Source: Verrucomicrobiota bacterium (lineage in GTDB: Bacteria > Verrucomicrobiota > Verrucomicrobiia > Opitutales > Opitutaceae). Taken from it: 64,000 bases of DNA. The position numbers were made by a program, and so were the translations under genes. The stretch spans positions 62,001 to 126,000 of the forward strand of contig JAEZGX010000014.1 of the NCBI GenBank assembly GCA_023416735.1, written 5' to 3'. A model generated the notes under the pieces. It was not told the DNA's origin. It saw nothing but the letters and a program-made list of their open reading frames with translations, and made no database searches. Shown here piece by piece: positions 15,802-34,211 of the stretch (position 1 is the first letter of the stretch; each line of letters opens with the position of its first letter).

Positions 15802-16452
15802 TTAGGCTTGCACGGCCTTCTGGCCCTTGATGGCGGAGCGGACGATAACGTCGTCGCCGTTGGCGCCGGGGATCGCACCCTTCACGAGGATGAGGTTCTT
15901 GTCGGCGATGACCTTCACGACCCGGAGGTTTTGCACGGTGCGCTTTTCCTGACCCATGTGGCCGGGCATCGGCTGGTTTTTCCAGGAACGACCGGGCGTC
16001 TGGCGCATACCGATCGAACCGATACGGCGGTGAAACATCGAACCGTGGGTGGCGGGACCGCCGGCCACACGATAGCGCTTCACAACGCCTTGGAATCCTT
16101 TGCCCTTCGTGACGCCGATCACATCGACGAGCTGGCCTTCCGCGAAGGAAGTGACGTTGACGACGTCGCCAACCTTGAGCGTGGGAGCGTCCGTCAGGCG
16201 GACTTCACTGAGAACACGCGGGGCGTTTTCGAGATTGGCCTTCTTCGCGTGGCCGAGTTCGGCCGCGGAGGTGTTCTTGGTCTTCTTCTGGGAGAAGCCG
16301 ATCTGGACGGCGTTGTAGCCATCGGTCTCGGCGGTCTTGACCTGCACAACGGTGCAGGGACCGGCCTCGACCACGGTGACGGGCACGAGCACGTTTTGTG
16401 CGTCGTAGACCTGCGTCATTCCGAGTTTCTTGCCTAGGAGCGATGAGATCAT
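15802..16452 (-). CDS. rplC: 50S ribosomal protein uL3
   Basis: uL3 starts 50S assembly and extends a loop toward the peptidyl-transferase centre. The 216 residues begin MISSLLGKKLGMTQVYDAQN. They contain the central extension KGKGFQGVVKRYRVAGGPAT, HGSMFHRRIGSIGMRQTPGR and MPGHMGQEKRTVQNLRVVKV. Length and order are normal. Confidence 0.98.
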   Translation of the reverse strand: MISSLLGKKLGMTQVYDAQNVLVPVTVVEAGPCTVVQVKTAETDGYNAVQIGFSQKKTKNTSAAELGHAKKANLENAPRVLSEVRLTDAPTLKVGDVVNVTSFAEGQLVDVIGVTKGKGFQGVVKRYRVAGGPATHGSMFHRRIGSIGMRQTPGRSWKNQPMPGHMGQEKRTVQNLRVVKVIADKNLILVKGAIPGANGDDVIVRSAIKGQKAVQA

Positions 16453-16501
16453 GGGCTAAGCGGTAGGTGGTAGTTCCGTTTGAGAACCTACTTTAGCGAT
16501 A

Positions 16502-16530
16502 GCCTGGCGGTGCCACTGGGGCACACAGGC
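16502..16530 (-). promoter_or_regulatory. Hairpin in rpsJ-rplC spacer
   Basis: The unusual 123-bp gap between rpsJ and rplC contains a two-part stem: GCCTG/CAGGC outside and GTGCC/GGCAC inside, with loop CCAGT. No T-run follows, so it is not an intrinsic terminator. It could be an RNA processing or translational-control site between uS10 and uL3. Confidence 0.4.
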
Positions 16531-16575
16531 AACTGCTACTGTAGAGTGTTTAAGCCTGGGCGGCGGTGAAGTGCC

Positions 16576-16884
16576 TTAGACGTTGATGGTGATGTCCACG
16601 CCCGAGGGCAGGTTCAGTTTCTTCAGCTCGTCGACCGTTTGCGCGGTCGGCTCGATGATATCGATGAGACGCTTGTGCGTGCGGGTTTCGAACTGCTCCA
16701 TCGACTTCTTGTCGACGTGCGGGGAGCGGTTGACCGAAAGTTTTTCGATGCGGGTCGGGAGCGGGATCGGGCCCGAGACGCGCGCGCCGGAGCGTTTGGC
16801 GGTCTCGACGATCTCGAGGGCGGACTGATCGATGACCCGATAGTCGAAGCCCTGAAGCTTGATGCGAATGCGTTGACCTTTCAT
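16576..16884 (-). CDS. rpsJ: 30S ribosomal protein uS10 (NusE)
   Basis: uS10 is a 30S head protein and, as NusE, pairs with NusB in antitermination and with NusG to couple transcription and translation. The chosen ATG at 16884 gives 102 residues, matching the family length of about 103. A TTG three codons earlier is less likely. Signatures: MKGQRIRIKLQGFDYRVIDQ, GARVSGPIPLPTRIEKLSVN, RSPHVDKKSMEQFETRTHKR. It directly follows fusA, so the str and S10 operons are joined without tuf between them. Confidence 0.97.
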   Translation of the reverse strand: MKGQRIRIKLQGFDYRVIDQSALEIVETAKRSGARVSGPIPLPTRIEKLSVNRSPHVDKKSMEQFETRTHKRLIDIIEPTAQTVDELKKLNLPSGVDITINV

Positions 16885-16904
16885 GGGAGGCAAAGAACGA
16901 GATG

Positions 16905-19094
<2,190 letters not shown>

Positions 19095-19114
19095 GAGCAA
19101 CAGGGCTGGACTGA

Positions 19115-19588
19115 TTACCAGCGGAGGTGGGCGAAGGCGCGATTAGCCTGCGCCATCTTGTGGGTGTCTTCCTTCTTTTTGACGACGTTGCCCGTGTTGT
19201 TGTAGGCGTCGATGATCTCGGCAGCGAGGGCGTCCTTCATCGGTATGCCTTTGCGGCCGCCGGCGGCGTCAACGATCCAGCGGAGCGCGAGGCTCTCTTG
19301 GCGTTCGTAGGAAATTTCAACGGGCACCTGATACGTGGCACCACCCACGCGGCGGCTCTTCACTTCGAGGCGCGGGCGGGCGTTTTCGAGCGCGCCGAGG
19401 AGGAGATCCACGGGATCGCCCTTCTCGAGCTTCTCGGAGACTTTTTCGAACGCGCCGTAGACGATGCGCTGGGCAAGATTCTTCTTGCCGCTTTTCATGA
19501 TGACATTGACGAGGTGCGCAACGAGCGGGCTCTTGTAGCGGGCATCGGGCACAACCTGGCGCTTCTCGGCTCTGTGACGGCGTGACAT
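19115..19588 (-). CDS. rpsG: 30S ribosomal protein uS7
   Basis: uS7 nucleates assembly of the 30S head and lies at the E site. The 157 residues have PDARYKSPLVAHLVNVIMKS, GKKNLAQRIVYGAFEKVSEK, ARPRLEVKSRRVGGATYQVP and the C-terminal NRAFAHLRW. In E. coli it represses the str operon through the rpsL-rpsG spacer. Here that spacer is only 33 bp, so regulation of that type looks unlikely. Confidence 0.98.
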   Translation of the reverse strand: MSRRHRAEKRQVVPDARYKSPLVAHLVNVIMKSGKKNLAQRIVYGAFEKVSEKLEKGDPVDLLLGALENARPRLEVKSRRVGGATYQVPVEISYERQESLALRWIVDAAGGRKGIPMKDALAAEIIDAYNNTGNVVKKKEDTHKMAQANRAFAHLRW

Positions 19589-19621
19589 GGCGGATTTTTA
19601 GATTCGAAAAAGAACAGTGGT

Positions 19622-20002
19622 TTACTTGGCGGCCTTCGGACGCTTCACGCCATACTTGGAACGCGAGCGACGACGCTTCTCGACTCCGGTCGCATCCAGC
19701 GTGCCGCGGACAATATGGTAGCGGACGCCAGGAAGGTCCTTCACACGACCACCGCGAACGAGCACGATCGAGTGCTCTTGAAGATTGTGGCCTTCGTCCG
19801 GGATGTAGGAGATCACTTCGTTGCCGTTCGTGAGACGAACCTTCGCAACCTTACGGATAGCGGAGTTCGGCTTCTTCGGCGTGCGCGTCATGACCTGCAC
19901 GCAAACACCGCGGCGGAACGGATTGCCGTCGAGCGCAGGAGACTTCGACTTGATGCGCACTTTGCGGCGCCCTTTGCGCACGAGTTGATTGATTGTCGGC
20001 AT
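19622..20002 (-). CDS. rpsL: 30S ribosomal protein uS12
   Basis: uS12 monitors codon-anticodon pairing at the A site. The ATG at 20002 gives 126 residues starting MPTINQLVRKGRRKVRIKSK. The two segments where streptomycin-resistance mutations occur, TRTPKKPNSAIRKVAKV near 40-56 and RGGRVKDLPGVRYHIVRG near 83-100, both keep the wild-type lysines. An in-frame upstream extension reaches 20362 but has ribosomal-protein similarity only from this ATG. First gene of the str operon. Confidence 0.97.
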   Translation of the reverse strand: MPTINQLVRKGRRKVRIKSKSPALDGNPFRRGVCVQVMTRTPKKPNSAIRKVAKVRLTNGNEVISYIPDEGHNLQEHSIVLVRGGRVKDLPGVRYHIVRGTLDATGVEKRRRSRSKYGVKRPKAAK

Positions 20003-20040
20003 ACGAGTGGTGAAGAGTGAAAATTGAAGAAAAGGGGAAA

Positions 20041-20068
20041 ACGCTACCGGAGCCGAAAAGCTCGGCAA
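20041..20068 (-). promoter_or_regulatory. Candidate promoter for rpsL operon
   Basis: On the minus strand TTGCCG (20068-20063) and TAGCGT (20046-20041) are separated by 16 bp and lie about 40 bp upstream of the rpsL ATG. Matches to the sigma-70 consensus are modest, but the position suits a short-leader promoter after the terminators at 20248-20316. Confidence 0.3.
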
Positions 20069-20247
20069 GAACTTTTTGGCGAAAAGGTGGTGTCGTCGCG
20101 AAAACTTGGATGCAGAGCCGAGCTCGCGAGTGACAAAAGCGTTCTTCAGACGAATCCGAAAACGCGCAGAGGAGAAGTGGGACGCGGGACCGTTGGGGGC
20201 GGCGCGGCGAACACAAGAACCAAATCTTCCCACGAAATACTTCGCCC

Positions 20248-20278
20248 CAAAAAAAACGCCCGGCGGTGAGGCCGGGCG
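20248..20278 (-). terminator. Intrinsic terminator or attenuator upstream of rpsL
   Basis: A perfect 8-bp stem CGCCCGGC/GCCGGGCG (20257-20264 with 20271-20278, loop GGTGAG) is followed on the minus strand by nine T. It lies about 245 bp before rpsL. It could be a backup terminator for rpoC or an attenuator in an rpsL leader. Confidence 0.8.
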
Positions 20279-20280
20279 AT

Positions 20281-20316
20281 AAAACCCTACCGAGCTAGGC
20301 TCAAAGATAGGGTTTT
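20281..20316. terminator. Second hairpin next to the rpsL-side terminator
   Basis: AAAACCCTA (20281-20289) pairs with TAGGGTTTT (20308-20316). The stem ends in T4 or T5 on both strands, so it may work bidirectionally. It abuts the terminator at 20248-20278, and the two hairpins form a tandem array. Confidence 0.5.
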
Positions 20317-20459
20317 TGGCGGGAGGGACTGAGAAGATCGGGGAAAGACTCGGTCGTGACAAGCGTTTTTTTTTGGCCGGTTTCCGCGGACGTCTGGCAG
20401 TCGGGAAACCAAGCCGCCCTCCCCTCGCTTCGCTTTGAGCGTGAGCATGCCTGAATGCT
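20317..20459. other. Non-coding stretch between rpoC terminator and rpsL-side hairpins
   Basis: The full gene-free interval between rpsL and rpoC is 20003-20520. This middle part has no credible gene. On the minus strand TTGTCA (20360-20355) followed 17 bp later by GATCTT could act as a weak promoter. A transcript from it would meet the hairpins at 20281-20316 and 20248-20278 almost at once. A run of nine T on the plus strand lies at 20366-20374. Confidence 0.4.
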
Positions 20460-20460
20460 T

Positions 20461-20495
20461 CAAAGAAAAAGCCGCAGGCTCTCGCCTGCGGCTTT
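20461..20495 (-). terminator. Intrinsic terminator after rpoC
   Basis: A perfect 12-bp stem (20468-20479 with 20484-20495, loop TCTC) is followed on the minus strand by TTTTTCTTTG. It sits 26 bp beyond the rpoC stop and should end most rpoBC transcripts. Confidence 0.92.
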
Positions 20496-20520
20496 GAAGA
20501 ATTTATCGCAATGCAATCGA

Positions 20521-24666
<4,146 letters not shown>

Positions 24667-24719
24667 GATGATGTCTTTCCCTGCTGTTGTTTAAAAACGG
24701 ATCGGAAAGCCCGGCGGCA

Positions 24720-28499
<3,780 letters not shown>

Positions 28500-28582
28500 G
28501 GGATTCCCGGGAAAAAATCAGACGACGCTCGCGTCCACCTCACGGGCGGAACACGGCGAAAAACGGACGAAAAGAACGGAAA

Positions 28583-28625
28583 GAGAAAAGGCAAAGGACA
28601 GGCCGCGGTGAAACACGGCCTGTCC
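28583..28625 (-). terminator. Attenuator-like hairpin between rplL and rpoB
   Basis: A perfect 10-bp stem GGACAGGCCG/CGGCCTGTCC (28596-28605 with 28616-28625) with a 10-nt loop is followed on the minus strand by TTTGCCTTTT. E. coli has a partial terminator at the same place, which lowers rpoBC relative to rplJL. The weak T-tract here fits partial termination. Confidence 0.7.
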
Positions 28626-28668
28626 CGATGAAATCGGCAGTTGTGGCAGAAAAAACGCCAAATGGGTC

Positions 28669-29049
28669 TTACTTGAGTTCGACCTTCGCGCCGGCGGCCT
28701 CGAGCTTCTTCTTGAGCTCCTCGGCTTCCGCTTTCGCGACGTTTTCCTTGACCGGCTTCGGTGCGCCTTCGACGAGGTCCTTGGCTTCCTTGAGGCCCAG
28801 GCCCGTGATCGCGCGCACTTCCTTGATGACGCCAATCTTGTTCGCGCCGGACTCCTTGAGGACGACGGTGAACTCGGTCTGCGCTTCGGCGGCCGGAGCG
28901 GCAGCAGCGGCGCCCGCGGGGGCGGCGACGACAGCAGCGGCGGCGGAGACGCCCCACTTGCCTTCAAGATCTTTGACGAGGGCAGCGAGATCGAGGACGG
29001 ACTGCGCGGACAGCCACTCGATGACTTGGTCTTTGGTGATGTTGCTCAT
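28669..29049 (-). CDS. rplL: 50S ribosomal protein bL12
   Basis: bL12 forms the mobile stalk that recruits translational GTPases, binding uL10 through its N-terminus. The 126 residues show the helical N-terminal domain, an Ala-rich hinge (about 38-58), and the globular C-terminal domain with EFTVVLKESGANKIGVIKEV, RAITGLGLKEAKDLVEGAPK and PVKENVAKAEAEELKKKLEA. An AGGAG ribosome-binding site lies about 8 nt before the ATG. Confidence 0.98.
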   Translation of the reverse strand: MSNITKDQVIEWLSAQSVLDLAALVKDLEGKWGVSAAAAVVAAPAGAAAAAPAAEAQTEFTVVLKESGANKIGVIKEVRAITGLGLKEAKDLVEGAPKPVKENVAKAEAEELKKKLEAAGAKVELK

Positions 29050-29181
29050 GTTGATTTCTCCTGAATCGAACTAGCGGTTTCGAAGAGTGAAACGCGTTTA
29101 AGAGACGTATCCCCTAGCCTGATTCGATGGACGATTTTCCGGCGATCCGGAAAAAATGTTGGTTAAAAGTTGAGTTTAAGT

Positions 29182-29688
29182 TCAGGCGGCCGGAGCAGCG
29201 GGTTGGTCGGGCTGCTCCTTTTTGACTTTTGCGTCGAGGACGCGGACGAACGCCGCGGCATTGCTCGTGAGCAAGCTCAGGAACTGAGCGCGGAGCGCAT
29301 CGAACGGCGGCAGGTCAGCAATGGCCGAGAGATCGGCGGCGCTGATCAGCTTCTTTTCGATGACGCCGACCTTCACCTCGAGCTTCTGCTTGTCGGTGAA
29401 AAACTTCTTCAGGACCTTCGCGACGCCGGCGGAATTATTGCCGCCAACGACGATCGCGGTCTGACCGACCAAAGCGCTATCGATGTCGGGCAGGCCGAGG
29501 GCCTTGGCGGCAACGCGCAGCGAACTGTTCTTTACGACGTGAAACTCGGCGTTTTCCTTGGCCAGTTGGCCGCGGAGTTCGGCGGTTTCGCCGACGGTGA
29601 GTTTCGTGAAATTGGCGAGGATGACGTAGTCGGACTTCTTCAGGTGCCCGCTGACTTCATCGATCAAATATTGTTTTTCGGCTCTCAT
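29182..29688 (-). CDS. rplJ: 50S ribosomal protein uL10
   Basis: uL10 anchors bL12 dimers at the stalk base. The 168 residues include SDYVILANFTKLTVGETAEL, the RNA-binding stretch AEFHVVKNSSLRVAAKALGL, and a C-terminal helix for bL12. Only 14 bp separate it from rplA, so the long uL10-binding leader found before rplJ in E. coli cannot be present. A 132-bp spacer instead lies between rplJ and rplL. Confidence 0.97.
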   Translation of the reverse strand: MRAEKQYLIDEVSGHLKKSDYVILANFTKLTVGETAELRGQLAKENAEFHVVKNSSLRVAAKALGLPDIDSALVGQTAIVVGGNNSAGVAKVLKKFFTDKQKLEVKVGVIEKKLISAADLSAIADLPPFDALRAQFLSLLTSNAAAFVRVLDAKVKKEQPDQPAAPAA

Positions 29689-29702
29689 GGTTCGGGCTCC
29701 TT

Positions 29703-30404
29703 TTAGTATTTCGAGAACTCGCTGGAGGCGACCTTCACCGCCGGGCTCATGCTGGAGGAGATGGTGACGCTCTTGATGAACGAGCTGCCTTTGAAGGTTG
29801 CCGGCTTCGACTTACCCACGGCTTCGACGACGGCCTGGACGTTTTCGAGGATCTGAGCAGGCGTGAATGAACGCTTGCCGACGCCGACGCCGAGGTTGGC
29901 GGTCTTGTCCATCTTGAACTCCACGCGGCCGGCCTTGACGGCCTTGATGCCAGCGACGACGTCGTCAGTCACCGTGCCGGATTTCGGGTTCGGCATCAGG
30001 CCTTTCGGGCCGAGCACGCGGGCGAGCGTGCGGACCTTCTTCATCGCTTCCGTCGTCGCGATCGCGACATCGAAGTCGAGCCAGCCCTCGGTGTTGATCT
30101 TCGCCATCATGTCATCGAGACCGGCGTGATCGGCGCCGGCGTCGAGAGCGGCCTGCGGGTTGTCCGTGAAGACGAGCACGCGGACCTTCTTGCCCGAACC
30201 GTTCGGCAACGGCGTGGTGCCGCGGACGTTTTGTTCGCCGGACGTGGCGTCGACGCCCAGACGGAACGAGACCTCGACGGTCTCGTCGAACTTGGCCTTC
30301 GGGAACTTCGTGAGAACCTCGACCGCTTCCGCGAGAGGATACTCCTTGGTGAGATCAGCGACCTTGATGGCGCTATTGTAGCGTTTGCTGTGCTTTTTTG
30401 GCAT
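29703..30404 (-). CDS. rplA: 50S ribosomal protein uL1
   Basis: uL1 forms the mobile L1 stalk at the E site. The start ATG at 30404 (MPKKHSKRYNSAIKVADLTK) is chosen because a strong AGGAG lies 7 nt upstream; an earlier in-frame codon at 30467 has no family similarity. The 233-residue protein has GTTPLPNGSGKKVRVLVFTD near 60-79, the domain II signature TLARVLGPKGLMPNPKSGTV, and the C-terminal SSSMSPAVKV. uL1 often represses its own rplK-rplA mRNA. Confidence 0.97.
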   Translation of the reverse strand: MPKKHSKRYNSAIKVADLTKEYPLAEAVEVLTKFPKAKFDETVEVSFRLGVDATSGEQNVRGTTPLPNGSGKKVRVLVFTDNPQAALDAGADHAGLDDMMAKINTEGWLDFDVAIATTEAMKKVRTLARVLGPKGLMPNPKSGTVTDDVVAGIKAVKAGRVEFKMDKTANLGVGVGKRSFTPAQILENVQAVVEAVGKSKPATFKGSSFIKSVTISSSMSPAVKVASSEFSKY

Positions 30405-30456
30405 TGATGACTCCTTGCGGTGCGAACGTCCGGGAGGACTCCCGCGGTGAGTTGGA

Positions 30457-30535
30457 TTTGTAGGCAAGCAGGCCGCTTACCTGCACGTGCTCAGGGCGAA
30501 ACACCAAGAGCGCGAGCGAGTTCGCGGCCTACAAA
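30457..30535. repeat. Palindromic element in rplK-rplA spacer
   Basis: The ends TTTGTAGGC (30457-30465) and GCCTACAAA (30527-30535) are perfect inverted repeats that enclose two smaller hairpins (GCAGG...CCTGC-type and CGCGA/TCGCG). There is no T-run. The 136-bp gap is large for rplK-rplA, so it looks like an inserted REP/MITE-like element. Confidence 0.55.
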
Positions 30536-30540
30536 ATGGT

Positions 30541-30966
30541 TCAGTCGACGACCTCGATGCCCATGTTGCGGGCGGTTCCGGCAATGATCTTGATGCCGGC
30601 TTCCTCGTCCTTCGCGTTCATGTCGGCCTTCTTGATCTTCCAGATTTCGGCGATCTGCTTGCGCGTGACCTTGCCGACTTTGTCCTGATTGGGCTTGGCC
30701 GAGCCAGAGGCGATGTTAGCGGCCTTCTTAAGAAGGACGGATGCCGGCGGGGACTTGAGGATGAAGGTGAAGCTCTTGTCGGTATAGACCGTGATGACGA
30801 CCGGCAGGATCATTCCGTTCTGATCCTTGGTGCGGGCGTTAAAGTCTTTGCAAAACGCCATGATGTTGACGCCCTGCGCGCCGAGCGCGGGACCGACCGG
30901 GGGCGCGGGATTCGCGGCGCCGGCGGGCAATTGGAGGCGGATGTAGCCTTGGATTTTCTTGGCCAT
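30541..30966 (-). CDS. rplK: 50S ribosomal protein uL11
   Basis: uL11 forms the GTPase-associated centre with 23S rRNA and the stalk. The 141 residues have the N-terminal GYIRLQLPAGAANPAPPVGP, ALGAQGVNIMAFCKDFNART, and the C-terminal domain with KVTRKQIAEIWKIKKADMNA and GTARNMGIEVVD. Standard length. Confidence 0.98.
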   Translation of the reverse strand: MAKKIQGYIRLQLPAGAANPAPPVGPALGAQGVNIMAFCKDFNARTKDQNGMILPVVITVYTDKSFTFILKSPPASVLLKKAANIASGSAKPNQDKVGKVTRKQIAEIWKIKKADMNAKDEEAGIKIIAGTARNMGIEVVD

Positions 30967-31033
30967 TTAAGTGAGGTGGCGGGTGGTTATTTTGTCGTTG
31001 GGCGAACGTCGGCGGTGACAAAGAGGCGTCGCA

Positions 31034-31612
31034 TCACTCGGTGTTGCGTTGCACCTGCCAGTATTCGAGCTCGACCGGCGTGAACCGGCCGAAAATGGAA
31101 ACGGAAACCTTGAGCTTGCCGCGCTCGGGATCGATCTCGTCGATGCGGCCCGTGAGCGACGCGAATGCGCCGTCGGTGATCTTCACTTCTTCGCCGACGC
31201 TGTATTGCACCTTCGGCACTTCCTTGCCGCTGGCCGCTTCGATACGCGCACGAATTTCATCGATCTCGGCCTGACGCAGCGCAGCGGGACGATCACCGCC
31301 AACGAATCCGATCACGCCAGCGACTTCCTTTACGAAATACCACGGCTTGTTGATCACCTTGGCGTCCTCCCCGTAGAGGCGCATCTGAATGAAAACGTAG
31401 CCGGGATAAAGCTTGCGGACCTTCGTGCTCTTCTTGCCGCCCTTCACCTCCGACACCACTTCGGTCGGAAGAAGAACTTCGAAGATATAGTCATCGAGCT
31501 CTTCAGCCCTTTTGAACTTCTCGATGTAGGCTTTTACCTTGTTCTCCTGGCCGGAGAGAGTGTGGAGCGCGAACCATTGCGCGTCGGCAGGCGCGGACGT
31601 TTGGGCAGACAT
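31034..31612 (-). CDS. nusG: Transcription termination/antitermination factor NusG
   Basis: NusG binds the RNA polymerase clamp and links it to Rho or to uS10. The 192 residues have the NGN domain (WFALHTLSGQENKVKAYIEK; KKSTKVRKLYPGYVFIQMRL) and a C-terminal KOW domain (YSVGEEVKITDGAFASLTGR, IDEIDPERGKLKVSVSIFGR). The GNN-loop region before PAALRQAEI is typical. It follows secE by 12 bp, the common secE-nusG pair. Confidence 0.98.
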   Translation of the reverse strand: MSAQTSAPADAQWFALHTLSGQENKVKAYIEKFKRAEELDDYIFEVLLPTEVVSEVKGGKKSTKVRKLYPGYVFIQMRLYGEDAKVINKPWYFVKEVAGVIGFVGGDRPAALRQAEIDEIRARIEAASGKEVPKVQYSVGEEVKITDGAFASLTGRIDEIDPERGKLKVSVSIFGRFTPVELEYWQVQRNTE

Positions 31613-31624
31613 GGGCGAGGCAGG

Positions 31625-31828
31625 TTAGCTGGCCAGACGCGTGAACAGGTCCACGAACTGGTAGAGGGAGAAATCGCTGATGCTGGTGAAAACACCCAGG
31701 ATGATCGATGCGACGATCACTATGACGGTGTAGTCGCGCAGTTCCGACATGGTCGGCCAGGTGCACTTCTTGAGCTCGTCCACGATTTCGATCGTGAAGA
31801 TGCGAACGGAACTGAAGGGGTTTTTCAT
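31625..31828 (-). CDS. secE: Protein translocase subunit SecE
   Basis: SecE clamps the SecY channel. This is the short single-helix form (67 residues): an amphipathic cytoplasmic helix with DELKKCTWPTMSELRDYTVI near 15-34, then one membrane helix (VIVIVASIILGVFTSISDF). The Trp-Pro pair after Lys is the family signature. It lies between tRNA-Trp and nusG. Confidence 0.96.
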   Translation of the reverse strand: MKNPFSSVRIFTIEIVDELKKCTWPTMSELRDYTVIVIVASIILGVFTSISDFSLYQFVDLFTRLAS

Positions 31829-31839
31829 GAACGAAGATT

Positions 31840-31915
31840 TGGCAGGCGCGGAGGGACTCGAACCCCCAACCGACGGTTTTGGAGACCGCTACTCTACCAA
31901 TTGAGCTACACGCCT
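31840..31915 (-). tRNA. tRNA-Trp (CCA)
   Basis: A 76-nt cloverleaf on the minus strand has acceptor stem AGGCGTG/CGCGCCT, a D arm, and anticodon loop CTCCAAA with anticodon CCA. The T-arm has TTCGAGTC and the 3' CCA is encoded. It lies between tuf and secE, the same neighbourhood as E. coli trpT-like arrangements near secE. Confidence 0.97.
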
Positions 31916-31941
31916 GTGAGAAATGTCCTTTAGACGACGCA

Positions 31942-31969
31942 GCCGAGGCCCCCATCAAGAGGCCTCGGC
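31942..31969 (-). other. Hairpin between tuf and tRNA-Trp
   Basis: A perfect 9-bp stem GCCGAGGCC/GGCCTCGGC with a 10-nt loop lies 27 bp after the tuf stop. No T-run follows on either strand, so it more likely stabilises or marks processing of the tuf mRNA 3' end than terminates it. Confidence 0.5.
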
Positions 31970-31995
31970 AGGTCTGTTAAATCCTTACCCGAGGC

Positions 31996-33186
<1,191 letters not shown>

Positions 33187-33236
33187 GGGAGTTCGGAGAC
33201 GTTGGTGGTTTAGATGTGTTGATGACCTCTATTTTA

Positions 33237-33259
33237 ACGTCGCGGAAGTCGCGCGACGT
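33237..33259 (-). other. Hairpin between tRNA-Thr and tuf
   Basis: A perfect 8-bp stem ACGTCGCG/CGCGACGT (33237-33244 with 33252-33259) sits immediately downstream of the tRNA-Thr 3' end and upstream of tuf. It is a plausible RNase processing point separating tRNA from mRNA. TAAAAT right after it could alternatively be a -10 element. Confidence 0.4.
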
Positions 33260-33265
33260 TTGACC

Positions 33266-33341
33266 TGGAGCCCAGAACCGGACTTGAACCGGCGACCTCG
33301 TCCTTACCAAGGACGTGCTCTGCCAACTGAGCTATCTGGGC
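33266..33341 (-). tRNA. tRNA-Thr (GGT)
   Basis: A 76-nt cloverleaf on the minus strand has acceptor GCCCAGA/TCTGGGC, a D arm GCTC/GAGC, anticodon stem CGTCC/GGACG, loop TTGGTAA (anticodon GGT), T-arm GCCGG TTCAAGT CCGGT, and an encoded CCA end. It heads the tuf-secE-nusG transcript. Confidence 0.97.
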
Positions 33342-33377
33342 AGACCGAGGGAGGGATCAAAAAACGAAAAGAGGAGA

Positions 33378-33407
33378 GAAAGTGCTGTTTTGAAAAATTC
33401 AGGTCAA
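33378..33407 (-). promoter_or_regulatory. Candidate promoter for tRNA-Thr/tuf transcript
   Basis: On the minus strand TTGACC (33407-33402) is a good -35 element in an AT-rich stretch about 60 bp before tRNA-Thr. The -10 is poorly defined (ACTTTC-like, 18 bp further on). Some promoter is required here because the upstream tonB-like gene ends at 33460. Confidence 0.3.
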
Positions 33408-33459
33408 CAGCAAACTTGGTCTTTTTCGTCGCCCTAGCCTGTCGCTCGCGTGCGCAACC

Positions 33460-34209
33460 TCACGGACCAATCCCAACGCGATAGAACCCCGGATCCAGTC
33501 TCTCCCCCAAATGCAGCACTTTGACAACATAGTCCTGAAAATAGCCATCGACCGCCGCCACGGTCGAACTCTCGGTCAACACCGGGGATCCCACCACGCC
33601 TCGCACGTCAACCGCCACCAGAAACTCTAGCGGTCGCCACGGCACGTCCTCTGGAGGAGCCGCATTGACCAGCGGTTGTGAAATCAGCCTCTGGCCATCT
33701 CCTGCCGAAACCACTTCTACAAAAGCCATCCGCCCGGGCAGCGCGTTCACCTCTGCCCCGCTCTGTCCAAATCCCGCAAACGGACGCTTCGCCTGCTCCA
33801 CATCAAATGCTTCCCCAGCTCGCGTAGGCACTGCCGCTACCGCGGGCATGGGCAAAGCCAGACGCGTCTCCGCAAACTTCAGTTTCGGCGGAAAATCCTG
33901 AAACGAGGTCTGCGGATCCCTCCAGATGTCTCCCCGCAAAACATCCGCACTCGCACTCCACTGCGACGGCAGAAACAGCGGCGAGGGGTCGCGCAGCATC
34001 GCCTCCTCCTCCAAGATCTCATTCGCCGCTTCCCCGTCCAATCGGGCAATACCCACCGGCGTAAGTTGCTGACTCTGAGCGGCAGGTCGCTCTCTCCGTA
34101 AATCCGCACTCGAGGGCGCACGCGCCAAAATTCCCAACATCGCCGTGGCCACCACGCCGGCGCCCACCGCCCAAATCCACCGCTTCCTATCGCCACCCTG
34201 CGCGCCCAT
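33460..34209 (-). CDS. TonB-like energy transducer
   Basis: The 249-residue protein has an N-terminal membrane anchor (about 9-30, KRWIWAVGAGVVATAMLGIL) and a long periplasmic region. The C-terminal ~60 residues read like a TonB C-domain (EFLVAVDVRGVVGSPVLTES, then HLGERLDPGFYRVGIGP). Its start overlaps the spacing after exbD by a few bases (TAGTGATG). With ExbB and ExbD directly upstream and a TPR protein before them, it probably couples proton motive force to an outer-membrane process. The Pro-rich linker typical of TonB is short. The start ATG at 34209 is chosen because longer frames run through exbD. Confidence 0.7.
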   Translation of the reverse strand: MGAQGGDRKRWIWAVGAGVVATAMLGILARAPSSADLRRERPAAQSQQLTPVGIARLDGEAANEILEEEAMLRDPSPLFLPSQWSASADVLRGDIWRDPQTSFQDFPPKLKFAETRLALPMPAVAAVPTRAGEAFDVEQAKRPFAGFGQSGAEVNALPGRMAFVEVVSAGDGQRLISQPLVNAAPPEDVPWRPLEFLVAVDVRGVVGSPVLTESSTVAAVDGYFQDYVVKVLHLGERLDPGFYRVGIGP

Positions 34210-34211
34210 CA

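Noticed and set aside
31942..31969. Hairpin after tuf as a terminator
   Set aside because: A good stem but no T-run on either strand; tRNA-Trp and secE follow in the same direction.
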